Shown here: positions 26,452 through 34,958 of the stretch, piece after piece
How the letters are laid out: every line of letters begins with the position of its first letter
How positions within the stretch are numbered: position 1 is the stretch's first letter
Source of the DNA: Mangrovimicrobium sediminis
GTDB lineage: Bacteria > Pseudomonadota > Gammaproteobacteria > Pseudomonadales > Halieaceae
Length of the DNA stretch: 64,000 nt
Direction of reading: 5' to 3'
Assembly: GCF_004745945.1 (NCBI RefSeq)
Contig: NZ_SRLE01000006.1
Coordinates: 372,001-436,000, forward strand
Made by a program: the position numbers and the translations under genes
The notes under the pieces: generated by a model
The model's input: the letters and a program-made list of their open reading frames with translations, nothing else
Database searches by the model: none
What the model was told of the DNA's origin: nothing

Positions 26452-27259
26452 AGACGCCAACAACCTGATCGACGAGTTCGACGTGGTAGCGGGGATGTTC
26501 GATGCCGGCACGTTGCTGTTGCTGTTCACCGGCATTTTCACCATCTGGATCGCCAACTGGCTGGTGCGCCGCTTCTGTGAAGGGCTGATGGCGCGCATGC
26601 CCTCGCGGCGCTTCGCCATCCTGCAACTCTCCACGCTGATCAGCTTCGTGCTGTATATCGGCGGCGCCGTGGTGCTGGTGGTCGGCGTTTTGCAGCCGCC
26701 GCAGGAATTCCTGCTGGCGGTGGGCGGCTCCGCGGCGGTGGCGGTGGGTTTCGCCCTCAAGGACGTGGCCGCCTCCCTGGTCTCCGGCATCATGCTGCTG
26801 TTCGACCGCCCCTTCCAGGTCGGCGACAAGGTCTCGTTCAACGGGGTCTATGGCACGATCACCGCCATCACCCTGCGCTCGGTACGCCTGCAGACGCTGG
26901 ACGACAACACGGTGACCATTCCCAACTCGCGCTTCATCACCGAGATCGTCTCCTCCGGCAACATGGGCGCCATGGACATGATGGTGACGGCGGACTTCCA
27001 CCTGGCGCTGGACGCTGACATCGACAGGGCCCGGGATATCGTACGCCAGGTGATCGTCACCAGCCGCTTCGCCTACCTGAAGAAGCCGGTGACCTTCGCC
27101 GTGGAGGAAGTGGCGGTCGCCGAGCGCCTGGCCATCCGCCTGCGCGCCAAGGCCTACGTGCTGGACGTGGACCACGAGAAAGCCTTCAAGAGCGACATCA
27201 CCAGCCGCGCCAGCAAGCGCCTGCTGGCGGCGGGTATTCCTCGGCCGGCGCGGCTGTAA
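26444..27259 (+). CDS. MscS-family small mechanosensitive channel
   Basis: This 271-aa protein has two leading helices, then the pore helix of MscS (GSAAVAVGFALKDVAASLVSG) and the beta domain (LFDRPFQVGDKVSFNGVYGTI, DDNTVTIPNSRFITEIVSS). A short cytoplasmic alpha/beta domain completes the fold. Such channels open on membrane tension and release solutes after osmotic downshock. The ATG at 26444 lies inside the end of the ATPase gene with an 8-bp overlap in another frame, showing tight coupling. Being in an operon with a membrane ATPase is unusual and suggests an energised or regulated channel. Confidence 0.93.
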   Translation: MNEDANNLIDEFDVVAGMFDAGTLLLLFTGIFTIWIANWLVRRFCEGLMARMPSRRFAILQLSTLISFVLYIGGAVVLVVGVLQPPQEFLLAVGGSAAVAVGFALKDVAASLVSGIMLLFDRPFQVGDKVSFNGVYGTITAITLRSVRLQTLDDNTVTIPNSRFITEIVSSGNMGAMDMMVTADFHLALDADIDRARDIVRQVIVTSRFAYLKKPVTFAVEEVAVAERLAIRLRAKAYVLDVDHEKAFKSDITSRASKRLLAAGIPRPARL

Positions 27260-27290
27260 TCGGGGTTCGGGGCCGCAGCGGTCCCTCGGG

Positions 27291-28676
27291 TCAGGGCAGC
27301 GTCTCGCCCTCGCCGGCGAAGCGGAAGCAGGGCCGGTAGGTGGCCGGGTCGAGTTTCATACGGCGCTCGGCAACGAAGCCCTCGAGCAGTTCTCCCAGCG
27401 ACTTCACCAGGTCGGGTTCGCCGTGCAGCAGGTAGGGACCGCGCTCTTCCACCTGGCGCACGCCGCTCTCCTTGACGTTGCCCGCCACCAGCCCGGAAAA
27501 GGCCCGGCGCAACTCGGCGATCAGCTGGTGCCGCGGCTGGTCGCGGTGCAGTTGCAGGGCGGCCATGTTCTCGTGGGTGGGCTCGAAGGGTTGCTGCAGA
27601 TCCGCGCTGATTGCCAGCCCCCAGTTGAAGCCGAAGGACTCGCTGCCCTGCACGCGGTGGTCGCGCACCGCACGCAGGCCGCGCTTGACCCGTCGCGCTA
27701 CCTCTACCGCGTCGCCGCAGATGATCTCGTAGTGCTGCGCCACCTCGTCACCCAGGTTCTGCCGCAGGAAAGCATCGATGCGCTGGAAGTAACCGGCGCT
27801 GGCGGCCGGCGCCGCCATGACCAGCGGCAGCGGGATACCCGCGTTGTCCGGGTGCATTTTCACCCCGAGCAGGTAGAGGATTTCCTCCGCGGTGCCGACA
27901 CCGCCGGGGAAGATGATGATGCTGTGCGCCAGGCGCACGAAGGCCTCCAGGCGCTTTTCGATATCCGGCAGGATGACCAGTTCGTTGACCAGCGCGTTCG
28001 GCGATTCCGCCGCGATGATCCCCGGCTCGGAAATACCGACATAGCGGCAATCGCGGCTCAACTGCTTGCCGTGGCCGATGGTGGCGCCCTTCATCGGCCC
28101 CTTCATGGCCCCGGAACCGCAACCGGTGGCGATATCCATGCCGCGCAGGCCCAGCTGGTAACCCACTTCCTTACAGAACTCGTACTCCTCGCGGCCGATC
28201 GAGTGCCCGCCCCAGCAGACCACGAGGCGCGGCGCGGTGTCGCTGCTGACGGTGTCGGCGTTGCGCAGGATGCGGAACACCGCGTCGGTAATCCCCTCGC
28301 CGGAATCCACGTCGAACTGGCGCTGCTCCACCAGTTTGTGGTGGGTGTACACGATATCGCGCAGCACCGCGAACAGGTGCGCGCGAATACCCTCAATCAT
28401 GCGGCCGTCAACGAAGGCCTGCCCGGGCGCATTGCGCAATTCCAGCTTCAGGCCGCGCGGTTCGGGAATAACGCGCACGTCGAAGTCGTGGTACAGGGCG
28501 TAGATCTCGCGGGCGTCATCCATCTCGCCGCCGGTGTTGAGCACGGCCAGGGCGCAGCGACGGAACAGCTCGTGAATCGCCTGGTCGGCGCGGGCAAGGC
28601 TGGCCATCTCGCGCTGCGATAGCAGGTCGAGACTGTGTCTGGGTCGCACGGAGGCGAAGGCTTTCTTGTTGTGCAT
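27291..28676 (-). CDS. ppnN: Pyrimidine/purine nucleotide 5'-monophosphate nucleosidase
   Basis: This 461-aa protein matches PpnN (YgdH) of E. coli in length and sequence. The LOG-family signature PGGVGTAEE lies in the central Rossmann-like domain, preceded by GCGSGAMKGPMKG. The enzyme hydrolyses nucleoside monophosphates to base and ribose 5-phosphate and is activated by (p)ppGpp in E. coli. The N-terminal and C-terminal extensions typical of PpnN, as against short LOG proteins, are present. The open frame extends to 28955 but ATG 28676 gives the usual N-terminus. Convergent with mscS. Confidence 0.92.
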   Translation of the reverse strand: MHNKKAFASVRPRHSLDLLSQREMASLARADQAIHELFRRCALAVLNTGGEMDDAREIYALYHDFDVRVIPEPRGLKLELRNAPGQAFVDGRMIEGIRAHLFAVLRDIVYTHHKLVEQRQFDVDSGEGITDAVFRILRNADTVSSDTAPRLVVCWGGHSIGREEYEFCKEVGYQLGLRGMDIATGCGSGAMKGPMKGATIGHGKQLSRDCRYVGISEPGIIAAESPNALVNELVILPDIEKRLEAFVRLAHSIIIFPGGVGTAEEILYLLGVKMHPDNAGIPLPLVMAAPAASAGYFQRIDAFLRQNLGDEVAQHYEIICGDAVEVARRVKRGLRAVRDHRVQGSESFGFNWGLAISADLQQPFEPTHENMAALQLHRDQPRHQLIAELRRAFSGLVAGNVKESGVRQVEERGPYLLHGEPDLVKSLGELLEGFVAERRMKLDPATYRPCFRFAGEGETLP

Positions 28677-28933
28677 GCCCGCCACTATAGAGCAAACCCG
28701 GTGCACGACAAGCGTTGCGCAGTTGCCGGAGTTGTGAGTGAACAGCCGCGCAGCACCTGTCTTTTTCGGCGGGGTGTCCCGCCACTTCCCGGCCGGGACA
28801 CTCCTCAAGCAGCGCCCCCACGAACGGGCAACTTGCATGTCCAGGCCTGCAGTGGCAGCCTCGTACGAGAGCGCTGTCGCCGGAACGCCGGCTTTCGCCA
28901 GCGCCGCAGCCCGACCTGAACACCGAGACCCAC

Positions 28934-30586
28934 ATGAATTCACTGGCCCGTTCACGCGGCCGCCTGGCCGCGGCTTATCTTCTCGCCGCCGCCGCGCTGC
29001 TCGGCACAGCCTTTCTCTGGCGCAACCCGCTATGGCTGCTACCGGCCCTGTGGAGCGCGCTGAGCCTGGCCGCGGTCGGCGTGGCCTACGCCCTCAACAA
29101 CCCGATGATTTTCCGCAAGAACAGCAGCGGCGAGATTCCGCCGTGGATCAGCTGGCTGCTGGTACCGTTCTTTCTCGGCGTGTACGCCTACAACTACCTG
29201 CAGCACCGCCGCGACGGCGCGCCCAATATCCAGCGCGTCGACGACGGCATCCACGTGTCCGGCCGGCTGACCCAGGACGATGTGCCCGAGTTGCGCTCCC
29301 TGGGCATCGGCGCGGTGCTCGATGTCACCGCGGAGTTCAACGCCCTGGACAGGAGTCTGGTGGACCAGCCCATCCACTACCTCAACATACCGGTGCTGGA
29401 CCACTCGGTACCCACCGCCAGCCAGCTCAACCGCGCCGTGAACTGGATCGACCGGCGCATTCGCAGCGGCCAGCAGGTGGTGGTGCACTGCGCGCTGGGC
29501 CGCGGGCGCTCGGTGCTGGTGATCGTCGCCTACCTGCTGGCCAGCGGCCGCTGCGACACGCGGCGCGACGCCGAGGCGCTGGTGCGCCGCACGCGCACGC
29601 TGGCGCGCCTGAACCCGGCACAGGCGGCATTTATCGAGCAACTGCACGCCAGCGGCGAACTGTGTATCACGCGCAACGCCTGCGTCATCGCCAACCCGGT
29701 CGCCGGGGGCGGCAAATGGGAGCGCCACCGCGAACGGGTGGAGGAGCAGCTGTCGCAGTTCTATCGCCTGCAGATCAAGACCACTACGCCCGAGACCGGG
29801 GCAAGCATCCTCGCCGAGGAGGCGCTGGCGGAGGGCGCGGACCTTATCATCGCCGGCGGCGGCGACGGCACCCTGGCAGAGGTCGCGTCAGTACTCGTGG
29901 GCAGCGAGACACTGTTCGGCATCCTGCCTCTGGGTACGGCAAACGCGCTGTCCCACGCCCTGTTCGGCAACCTGTCAAAGCTTGTGCCGATGGAAACCGC
30001 GCTGGCCGCACTGACCCACGGCCGCCCGGTGTCCATCGATACCGCCGACTGCAACGGCGAGACCATGTTGCTGGTCGCGGCGCTGGGCTTCGAGGAGCAA
30101 ATGATCAGCCACGCCGACCGCGAGGAGAAAAACGGCCTCGGCCAGGGCGCCTACCTGCAGGGCTTCTGGCGCGCGCTGGTGGACAACGCCACCCTGGAAC
30201 TGGAAGTTCGCTTTGACGACGAGGACAGCCAGCGCATCAGCACCAGCAGCATGGTCATCGCCAACGCGTCGCCGGCCACGTCGATACTCGCACAGGGTGG
30301 CGGACTGCCGGACTACCGGGACGGCGAACTCGACATCACCTGGCTGAAACCGGGTGAGGGTGCACGGCAAAACCTCGGTTCAATGCTGGAACTGATGGGC
30401 AGCGTGGACGGCGACAGCGTAATCCACCGGCGCGCGTCTGCTGTCGCCGTCAGGGTTATCGAGGGCCAGCGGCGGCACGTGGTCGACGGCGAGCCGCGCG
30501 AGTCCGGCGAGGTGAAGGTTCGGGTGGTGCCGGCCAGCCTCACAGTGCTGGTTCCAGCGGGCAGCGCTACAACCGCAAGCGACTGA
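28934..30586 (+). CDS. Fusion of dual-specificity phosphatase and diacylglycerol kinase-like domains
   Basis: This 550-aa protein has three parts. The first about 95 residues hold three or four membrane helices. Residues about 100-240 form a dual-specificity phosphatase domain with the active loop HCALGRGRS (HCxxGxxRS with catalytic Cys and Arg). Residues about 250-545 form a lipid kinase of the diacylglycerol/sphingosine type, with GGGDGT and PLGTANALSH. It may act on membrane lipids or lipid phosphates, but the substrates are unknown. ATG 28934 begins right before the first helix. The gene is divergent from ppnN. Confidence 0.9.
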   Translation: MNSLARSRGRLAAAYLLAAAALLGTAFLWRNPLWLLPALWSALSLAAVGVAYALNNPMIFRKNSSGEIPPWISWLLVPFFLGVYAYNYLQHRRDGAPNIQRVDDGIHVSGRLTQDDVPELRSLGIGAVLDVTAEFNALDRSLVDQPIHYLNIPVLDHSVPTASQLNRAVNWIDRRIRSGQQVVVHCALGRGRSVLVIVAYLLASGRCDTRRDAEALVRRTRTLARLNPAQAAFIEQLHASGELCITRNACVIANPVAGGGKWERHRERVEEQLSQFYRLQIKTTTPETGASILAEEALAEGADLIIAGGGDGTLAEVASVLVGSETLFGILPLGTANALSHALFGNLSKLVPMETALAALTHGRPVSIDTADCNGETMLLVAALGFEEQMISHADREEKNGLGQGAYLQGFWRALVDNATLELEVRFDDEDSQRISTSSMVIANASPATSILAQGGGLPDYRDGELDITWLKPGEGARQNLGSMLELMGSVDGDSVIHRRASAVAVRVIEGQRRHVVDGEPRESGEVKVRVVPASLTVLVPAGSATTASD

Positions 30587-30716
30587 CGCCGGGCCTGCAA
30601 CCGACCGCCCCTGGCGGCGCATTTGGAAAAGCGCCGGCATTCGTCCACAATAAAACGCGAGGCCGGCACAGCCGGAAACCTCGCTCGATGCATAAGCCGA
30701 CTCGAAGGGAGATTCC

Positions 30717-32267
30717 GTGCCAACGCTCGCAACGTTGGATTACGCTGTTATTGTCGCGTATGTGATTATCGTCATCGCGCTCTGTGTGCGGGTGACGCGG
30801 CGCTCGCCCGACACGGACGAGTTGTTCCTGGCCGGCCGCAGCCTCGGGCCGGCGGTCATCGGCCTCTCCCTGTTTGCCTCCAATATTTCCTCGACCACCT
30901 TGATCGGCCTGCCGGGCGCCGCCTGGGAGCACGGCATTTCCGTCGCCAACTACGAATGGATGGCGGCCCTGGTGTTGCTGTTCACCGCGGTGTTCGTGCT
31001 CCCGGTGTTCATCCGCAGCCGCATCACGACAATTCCCGAAGTGCTTGAACAGCGCTTCGATGCGCGCCTGCGCAAGTATCTCTCGGCGGTATCCCTGTTC
31101 CTCAGCATCGTCCTGGACACCGCCGGCAGCCTGTATGCCGGCGCCCTGGTATTGATGCTGTTCTTCCCCGGGCTGGACCTCGCCGCCACCTGCGCCGCCA
31201 TGGCCCTGTTCGCCGGCATCTACACCGCGGCGGGCGGCCTGCGCGCGGTGGTCTACACCGACGTTTTGCAGGCCACGGTGCTGCTGCTCGGCTCGCTGAT
31301 TCTCTCCCTGCTGGTGTTCGGCGAGTTCGACTACAACTGGTCACGGGTGGTGGATTCGGTAGACCCGGGGCATATGTCGCTCATCCGCCCGATGGACGAC
31401 CCCGCCCTGCCCTGGCTGGGCACGCTTATCGGCCTGCCACTGCTGGGTTTCTACTACTGGACCATGAACCAGTACGTGGCCCAGCGCCTGCTCGGGGCGC
31501 GCGATGTGCAGGCCGCGGCCAGGGGCGCGATGCTCGCCGCGGCCCTGAAGTTGCTGCCGCTGTTCCTGATGGTCATGCCCGGGGCCATGGCGATCAGCCT
31601 GTTCCCGGACCTGGAGCGCGCCGACACTGTATTCCCACGGCTGATCGCGGAGTACGCCCCAGCCGGGCTGGCAGGGCTGATGCTCGCCGGACTCATGGCC
31701 GCGATCATGTCCAGCGTCGACTCCACGCTGAACTCCGCCTCCACCCTATTGATGGTGGATTTCGTCAAGCCGCGCCACCCGCAGATGAGCACCCGCAGCA
31801 TCGCCCGCTGGGGCCGCGTCTGCACCCTGGTGCTGATGTTGCTGGCGGCGCTGTGGGCACCGGCCATCGACCACTTCCCGGGCTTGTTCGCCTACCTGCA
31901 GCAGACCTTCGCCTACGTCACCCCGCCGCTGGTCGCGGTGTTTGCGGCGGGCTTTTGCAGCCGCAGGATCGGCGCGCGGGCGGCGCTGTTCGGCCTCGCC
32001 CTGGGCCACGGCTTCGCGGCGCTGGCGTTTGTCGGCGCGCAACTGGGCTGGCATGACATTCACTTCACCATCGTCGCCGGCATCCTGTTCGCGTTCACGC
32101 TGGTGTGCATTTACACCTTGCAGCAAATGCCGGGCTTCGCTCCCGCACTGAGTGCGCAGGTGAGCGCCGTGCGCCGGCGCGACGGCGAGGCCCTGCCTGC
32201 GCGGCTGCGCCTGGGCATCCTCGCCCTGACCGTCCTGACGCTGGCGCTGGTTTTCGCGTTCCGTTGA
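30717..32267 (+). CDS. Sodium:solute symporter (SSS/SLC5 family)
   Basis: This 516-aa protein with about 13-14 membrane helices has the SSS landmarks: ELFLAGRSLGPAVIGLSLFASNISSTTLIG near the start (split here as the sodium-site helix region) and GLMAAIMSSVDSTLNSAST further on, which includes the conserved serine pair of the Na2 site. It imports a solute such as a sugar, myo-inositol or an amino acid. The GTG start at 30717 has AAGGGAG upstream. It lies before the glucosylglycerol genes, so a role in taking up an osmolyte or sugar is possible but not shown. Confidence 0.9.
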   Translation: MPTLATLDYAVIVAYVIIVIALCVRVTRRSPDTDELFLAGRSLGPAVIGLSLFASNISSTTLIGLPGAAWEHGISVANYEWMAALVLLFTAVFVLPVFIRSRITTIPEVLEQRFDARLRKYLSAVSLFLSIVLDTAGSLYAGALVLMLFFPGLDLAATCAAMALFAGIYTAAGGLRAVVYTDVLQATVLLLGSLILSLLVFGEFDYNWSRVVDSVDPGHMSLIRPMDDPALPWLGTLIGLPLLGFYYWTMNQYVAQRLLGARDVQAAARGAMLAAALKLLPLFLMVMPGAMAISLFPDLERADTVFPRLIAEYAPAGLAGLMLAGLMAAIMSSVDSTLNSASTLLMVDFVKPRHPQMSTRSIARWGRVCTLVLMLLAALWAPAIDHFPGLFAYLQQTFAYVTPPLVAVFAAGFCSRRIGARAALFGLALGHGFAALAFVGAQLGWHDIHFTIVAGILFAFTLVCIYTLQQMPGFAPALSAQVSAVRRRDGEALPARLRLGILALTVLTLALVFAFR

Positions 32268-32612
32268 ACAGCGACAAAAAATCACGCAATTCGAAACCCG
32301 CTTTAAATCGAGTTTTACTCTATAAATAAAGGGGTTTCATGGCATATTCCTGGAACACACGCCAGCCGCCTTAGAATTTTTCCCGGAAATCTGGTTTAAT
32401 TAGCTGCTGGAAACACGTTTGTCACAGAGCACTGCGGTGCGTGTGCCGATGTTCCACGCGGTATGCCTGCGTCGTTCAAGCCCTTTGCCTGTGGCACTCA
32501 CCGACCCCGAATTCGACGGTCGGGGGCTCCGCGGTCAACTCCTGAACTGCAATAGCTGCGGCTCGAGCCCTCCCGTCAAGCACGAAACAACCCTGACTGG
32601 TAGGAGCACTGA
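32268..32612 (+). promoter_or_regulatory. Leader and promoter region before ggpPS
   Basis: This 345-bp gap has an AT-rich stretch (about 32275-32410) likely to hold the ggpPS promoter, and a possible hairpin CCGACC / GGTCGG around 32503-32525. TAGGAG lies just before the ATG. No credible gene is seen. Salt-responsive control would fit the pathway but is inference. Confidence 0.4.
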
Positions 32613-34907
32613 ATGCTGTTGGCGACTGATCTCGATGGAACATTTCTTGGCGGCGAACTCGAAGCCCGCACCAACCTCTATCAACTGATCGCCTCACATC
32701 CCGATATCGACCTGATCTTCGTCACCGGACTCGGCCTGGAGTCGGTTCGCCCCCTGCTCTCGGATCCGATGATCCCGCACCCCAAGTACATCATCTGCGA
32801 TGTCGGCAGCACGGTGATCGACGGCGAAACCCTGCAACCCCTGCACCCGCTGCAGGCGGATATCGACCGGCGCTGGCCTGGTGAGCACGCGGTGGAACAA
32901 GTGCTCGGCGGCTTCGCCGGCCTGCAACGCCAGGAAGTACCGCAGGAGCGCCGCTGCTCCTACTTCTGCACGCCCGATGTGATAACGCCGGCACTGCGCG
33001 CCGCCGTCGAAGCGCTGGACTGTGACCTGCTGTACAGCGCCGACCGCTACCTGGATATCGTGCCGCGCGGCATCGACAAGGGACGCACGCTCAGCGCGCT
33101 GATCGACCACATCGGCGTGGACCACGGACGCGTGCTGGTCGCCGGCGACACCCTGGCTGACATCGCCATGTTCGAACAGGATTTCAACGGCGTTTGTGTC
33201 GGCGATGCCGAGCCGGGATTGCTCAAGGCCACCGAGGGCCTGTCGCGGGTCTACCACGCGCAGGCCGCCGGTTGCGGCGGCATCCTCGAGGCGATCAGCC
33301 ATTTCTCCTACCTCGGCCCGGCGGGCATCGACGGCGAGACCCGCGACGCCTTCGCCTCGGGCAAGTCGGACCTTGTCATCGTCTATCACCGCCTGCCCTA
33401 CGAGGAATTCATGCAGGACGGCAAGCTGGTGCGCCGCCGACCACAGTCACCCAACGGAATCATTCCAACGTTGCTCAGCTTCTTCGCCGACGGGCGCTCC
33501 GGCTCCTGGGTCGCCTGGTCGCAGTACGAAAACGACGATGGCACCTTCGAGGTACATACCGAGGTCGACACCGAGAACTACCCGAACCTGGTGGCAGCGC
33601 GCGTCTCGCTCTCCGCGGAAGACGTGGACATCTTCTACAAGAAGTTTTCCAAGGAGGCGTTCTGGCCAACCCTGCACACCTTCTGGGAGCGCGCGAGCTT
33701 CGAGGAGGACCACTGGGAGGTGTTCCTCAAGGTCAACCAGCTGTTTGCCGAGCGCACCGCGGCGGAGGCTGCGCCGGGGGCCACGGTGTGGATACACGAC
33801 TACAACCTGTGGATGGTCCCCGCCTACCTGCGCGAGTTGCGCCCGGACCTGACCATCGCCTTCTTCCACCACACCTACTTCCCCTCCGCGGACGTGTTCA
33901 ACGTGGTGCCCTGGCGCCGCGAGATCGTCGGCAGCCTGCTGCAGTGTGACTACATCGGTTTTCATATTCCGCGCCAGGCGGAGAACTTCGTGGATGTCGC
34001 GCGCGGCGTGATGCCTGTGGAAGTCGTCGAGCGCGTAAACTGCGCGCCGCGTTTCCTCACCTTCGGCTGCGCGGTCGGCCTCGACGAGATGACCACGCGC
34101 ATCAGGGTCAACGACCGCTACATCGGCCTCGGCGCCCACCCGGTGGGCCTGGACCTCAACCGGGTTGAGAAAGTACTCGCGGACCCGGCCACCCAGGAGC
34201 GCCTTGAAGTGCTGCGCGAGGAGTTGTCCGGCGTGCGCCTGATCCTTTCCGTGGAGCGGCTCGACTTCACCAAGGGCATCCTGGAAAAACTCGAGGCCTA
34301 CGAGCGCCTGCTCGATGAACACCCGGAACTCAGCGAGAAAATCACGCTGATGATCGTCTGCGTGCCCGCGGCCAGCGGCATGACCATCTACGACGAACTG
34401 CAATCCCAGATCGAACAGACCGTCGGGCGTATCAACGGCCGTTTTGCTCGCGTGGGCTGGACCCCGGTGCAGTTCTTCTTCCGCTCCCTGCCCTTCGAGG
34501 AACTGGTCTGCTACTACACCATGTCCGACGTCATGTGGATCACCCCCCTGCGCGACGGCCTCAACCTGGTGGCCAAGGAATACGTCGCCACCCAGGGCAT
34601 GACCGATGGCAGCGGTGTGCTGGTACTGTCGGAGTTCACCGGGGCCGCCGCCGAACTGCGCGGCGCGGTACTGACCAATCCGCACGACCCGCGCGAGTTG
34701 GCCAACACCTGCTATTTCGCCCTGTCCATGAACCGCACCGAGGCCAGGAACCGGCTCGCCGAGGCCTTCGACGTGGTGCGTCACTACGACATCGACTACT
34801 GGGCGAAAAACTTCCTCGACGCGGTGGCCGAGTACGACGCGAGCTTCCTCGAGCGCGAGACCAGCGACGAGTCACAGCCGGATGAGCACGGCACGCGCGT
34901 CGCCTGA
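32613..34907 (+). CDS. ggpPS: Bifunctional glucosylglycerol-phosphate synthase/phosphatase
   Basis: This 764-aa fusion makes the osmoprotectant glucosylglycerol from ADP-glucose and glycerol 3-phosphate. The N-terminal about 250 residues are an HAD phosphatase with DLDGT at 6-10 and the late motif VLVAGDTLADIAMF. The C-terminal about 480 residues are a GT20 glycosyltransferase with HDYNLWMVP, SVERLDFTKGI and LRDGLNLVAKEY. The phosphatase-synthase order matches GgpPS of Stenotrophomonas and marine gammaproteobacteria and differs from the separate cyanobacterial GgpS and GgpP. Trehalose 6-phosphate synthase is the main alternative; the fusion order and the neighbouring phosphorylase favour GgpPS. 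Confidence 0.9.
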   Translation: MLLATDLDGTFLGGELEARTNLYQLIASHPDIDLIFVTGLGLESVRPLLSDPMIPHPKYIICDVGSTVIDGETLQPLHPLQADIDRRWPGEHAVEQVLGGFAGLQRQEVPQERRCSYFCTPDVITPALRAAVEALDCDLLYSADRYLDIVPRGIDKGRTLSALIDHIGVDHGRVLVAGDTLADIAMFEQDFNGVCVGDAEPGLLKATEGLSRVYHAQAAGCGGILEAISHFSYLGPAGIDGETRDAFASGKSDLVIVYHRLPYEEFMQDGKLVRRRPQSPNGIIPTLLSFFADGRSGSWVAWSQYENDDGTFEVHTEVDTENYPNLVAARVSLSAEDVDIFYKKFSKEAFWPTLHTFWERASFEEDHWEVFLKVNQLFAERTAAEAAPGATVWIHDYNLWMVPAYLRELRPDLTIAFFHHTYFPSADVFNVVPWRREIVGSLLQCDYIGFHIPRQAENFVDVARGVMPVEVVERVNCAPRFLTFGCAVGLDEMTTRIRVNDRYIGLGAHPVGLDLNRVEKVLADPATQERLEVLREELSGVRLILSVERLDFTKGILEKLEAYERLLDEHPELSEKITLMIVCVPAASGMTIYDELQSQIEQTVGRINGRFARVGWTPVQFFFRSLPFEELVCYYTMSDVMWITPLRDGLNLVAKEYVATQGMTDGSGVLVLSEFTGAAAELRGAVLTNPHDPRELANTCYFALSMNRTEARNRLAEAFDVVRHYDIDYWAKNFLDAVAEYDASFLERETSDESQPDEHGTRVA

Positions 34908-34958
34908 CGCGCGCTCTCCACCACACACTTCTAACGTACACCGTCCTAGGGAGACACC

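Noticed and set aside
32613..34907. Trehalose 6-phosphate synthase/phosphatase (OtsA/OtsB fusion)
   Set aside because: The phosphatase lies at the N-terminus and a GH13_18 phosphorylase follows, which fits GgpPS better; enzyme assay would settle it.
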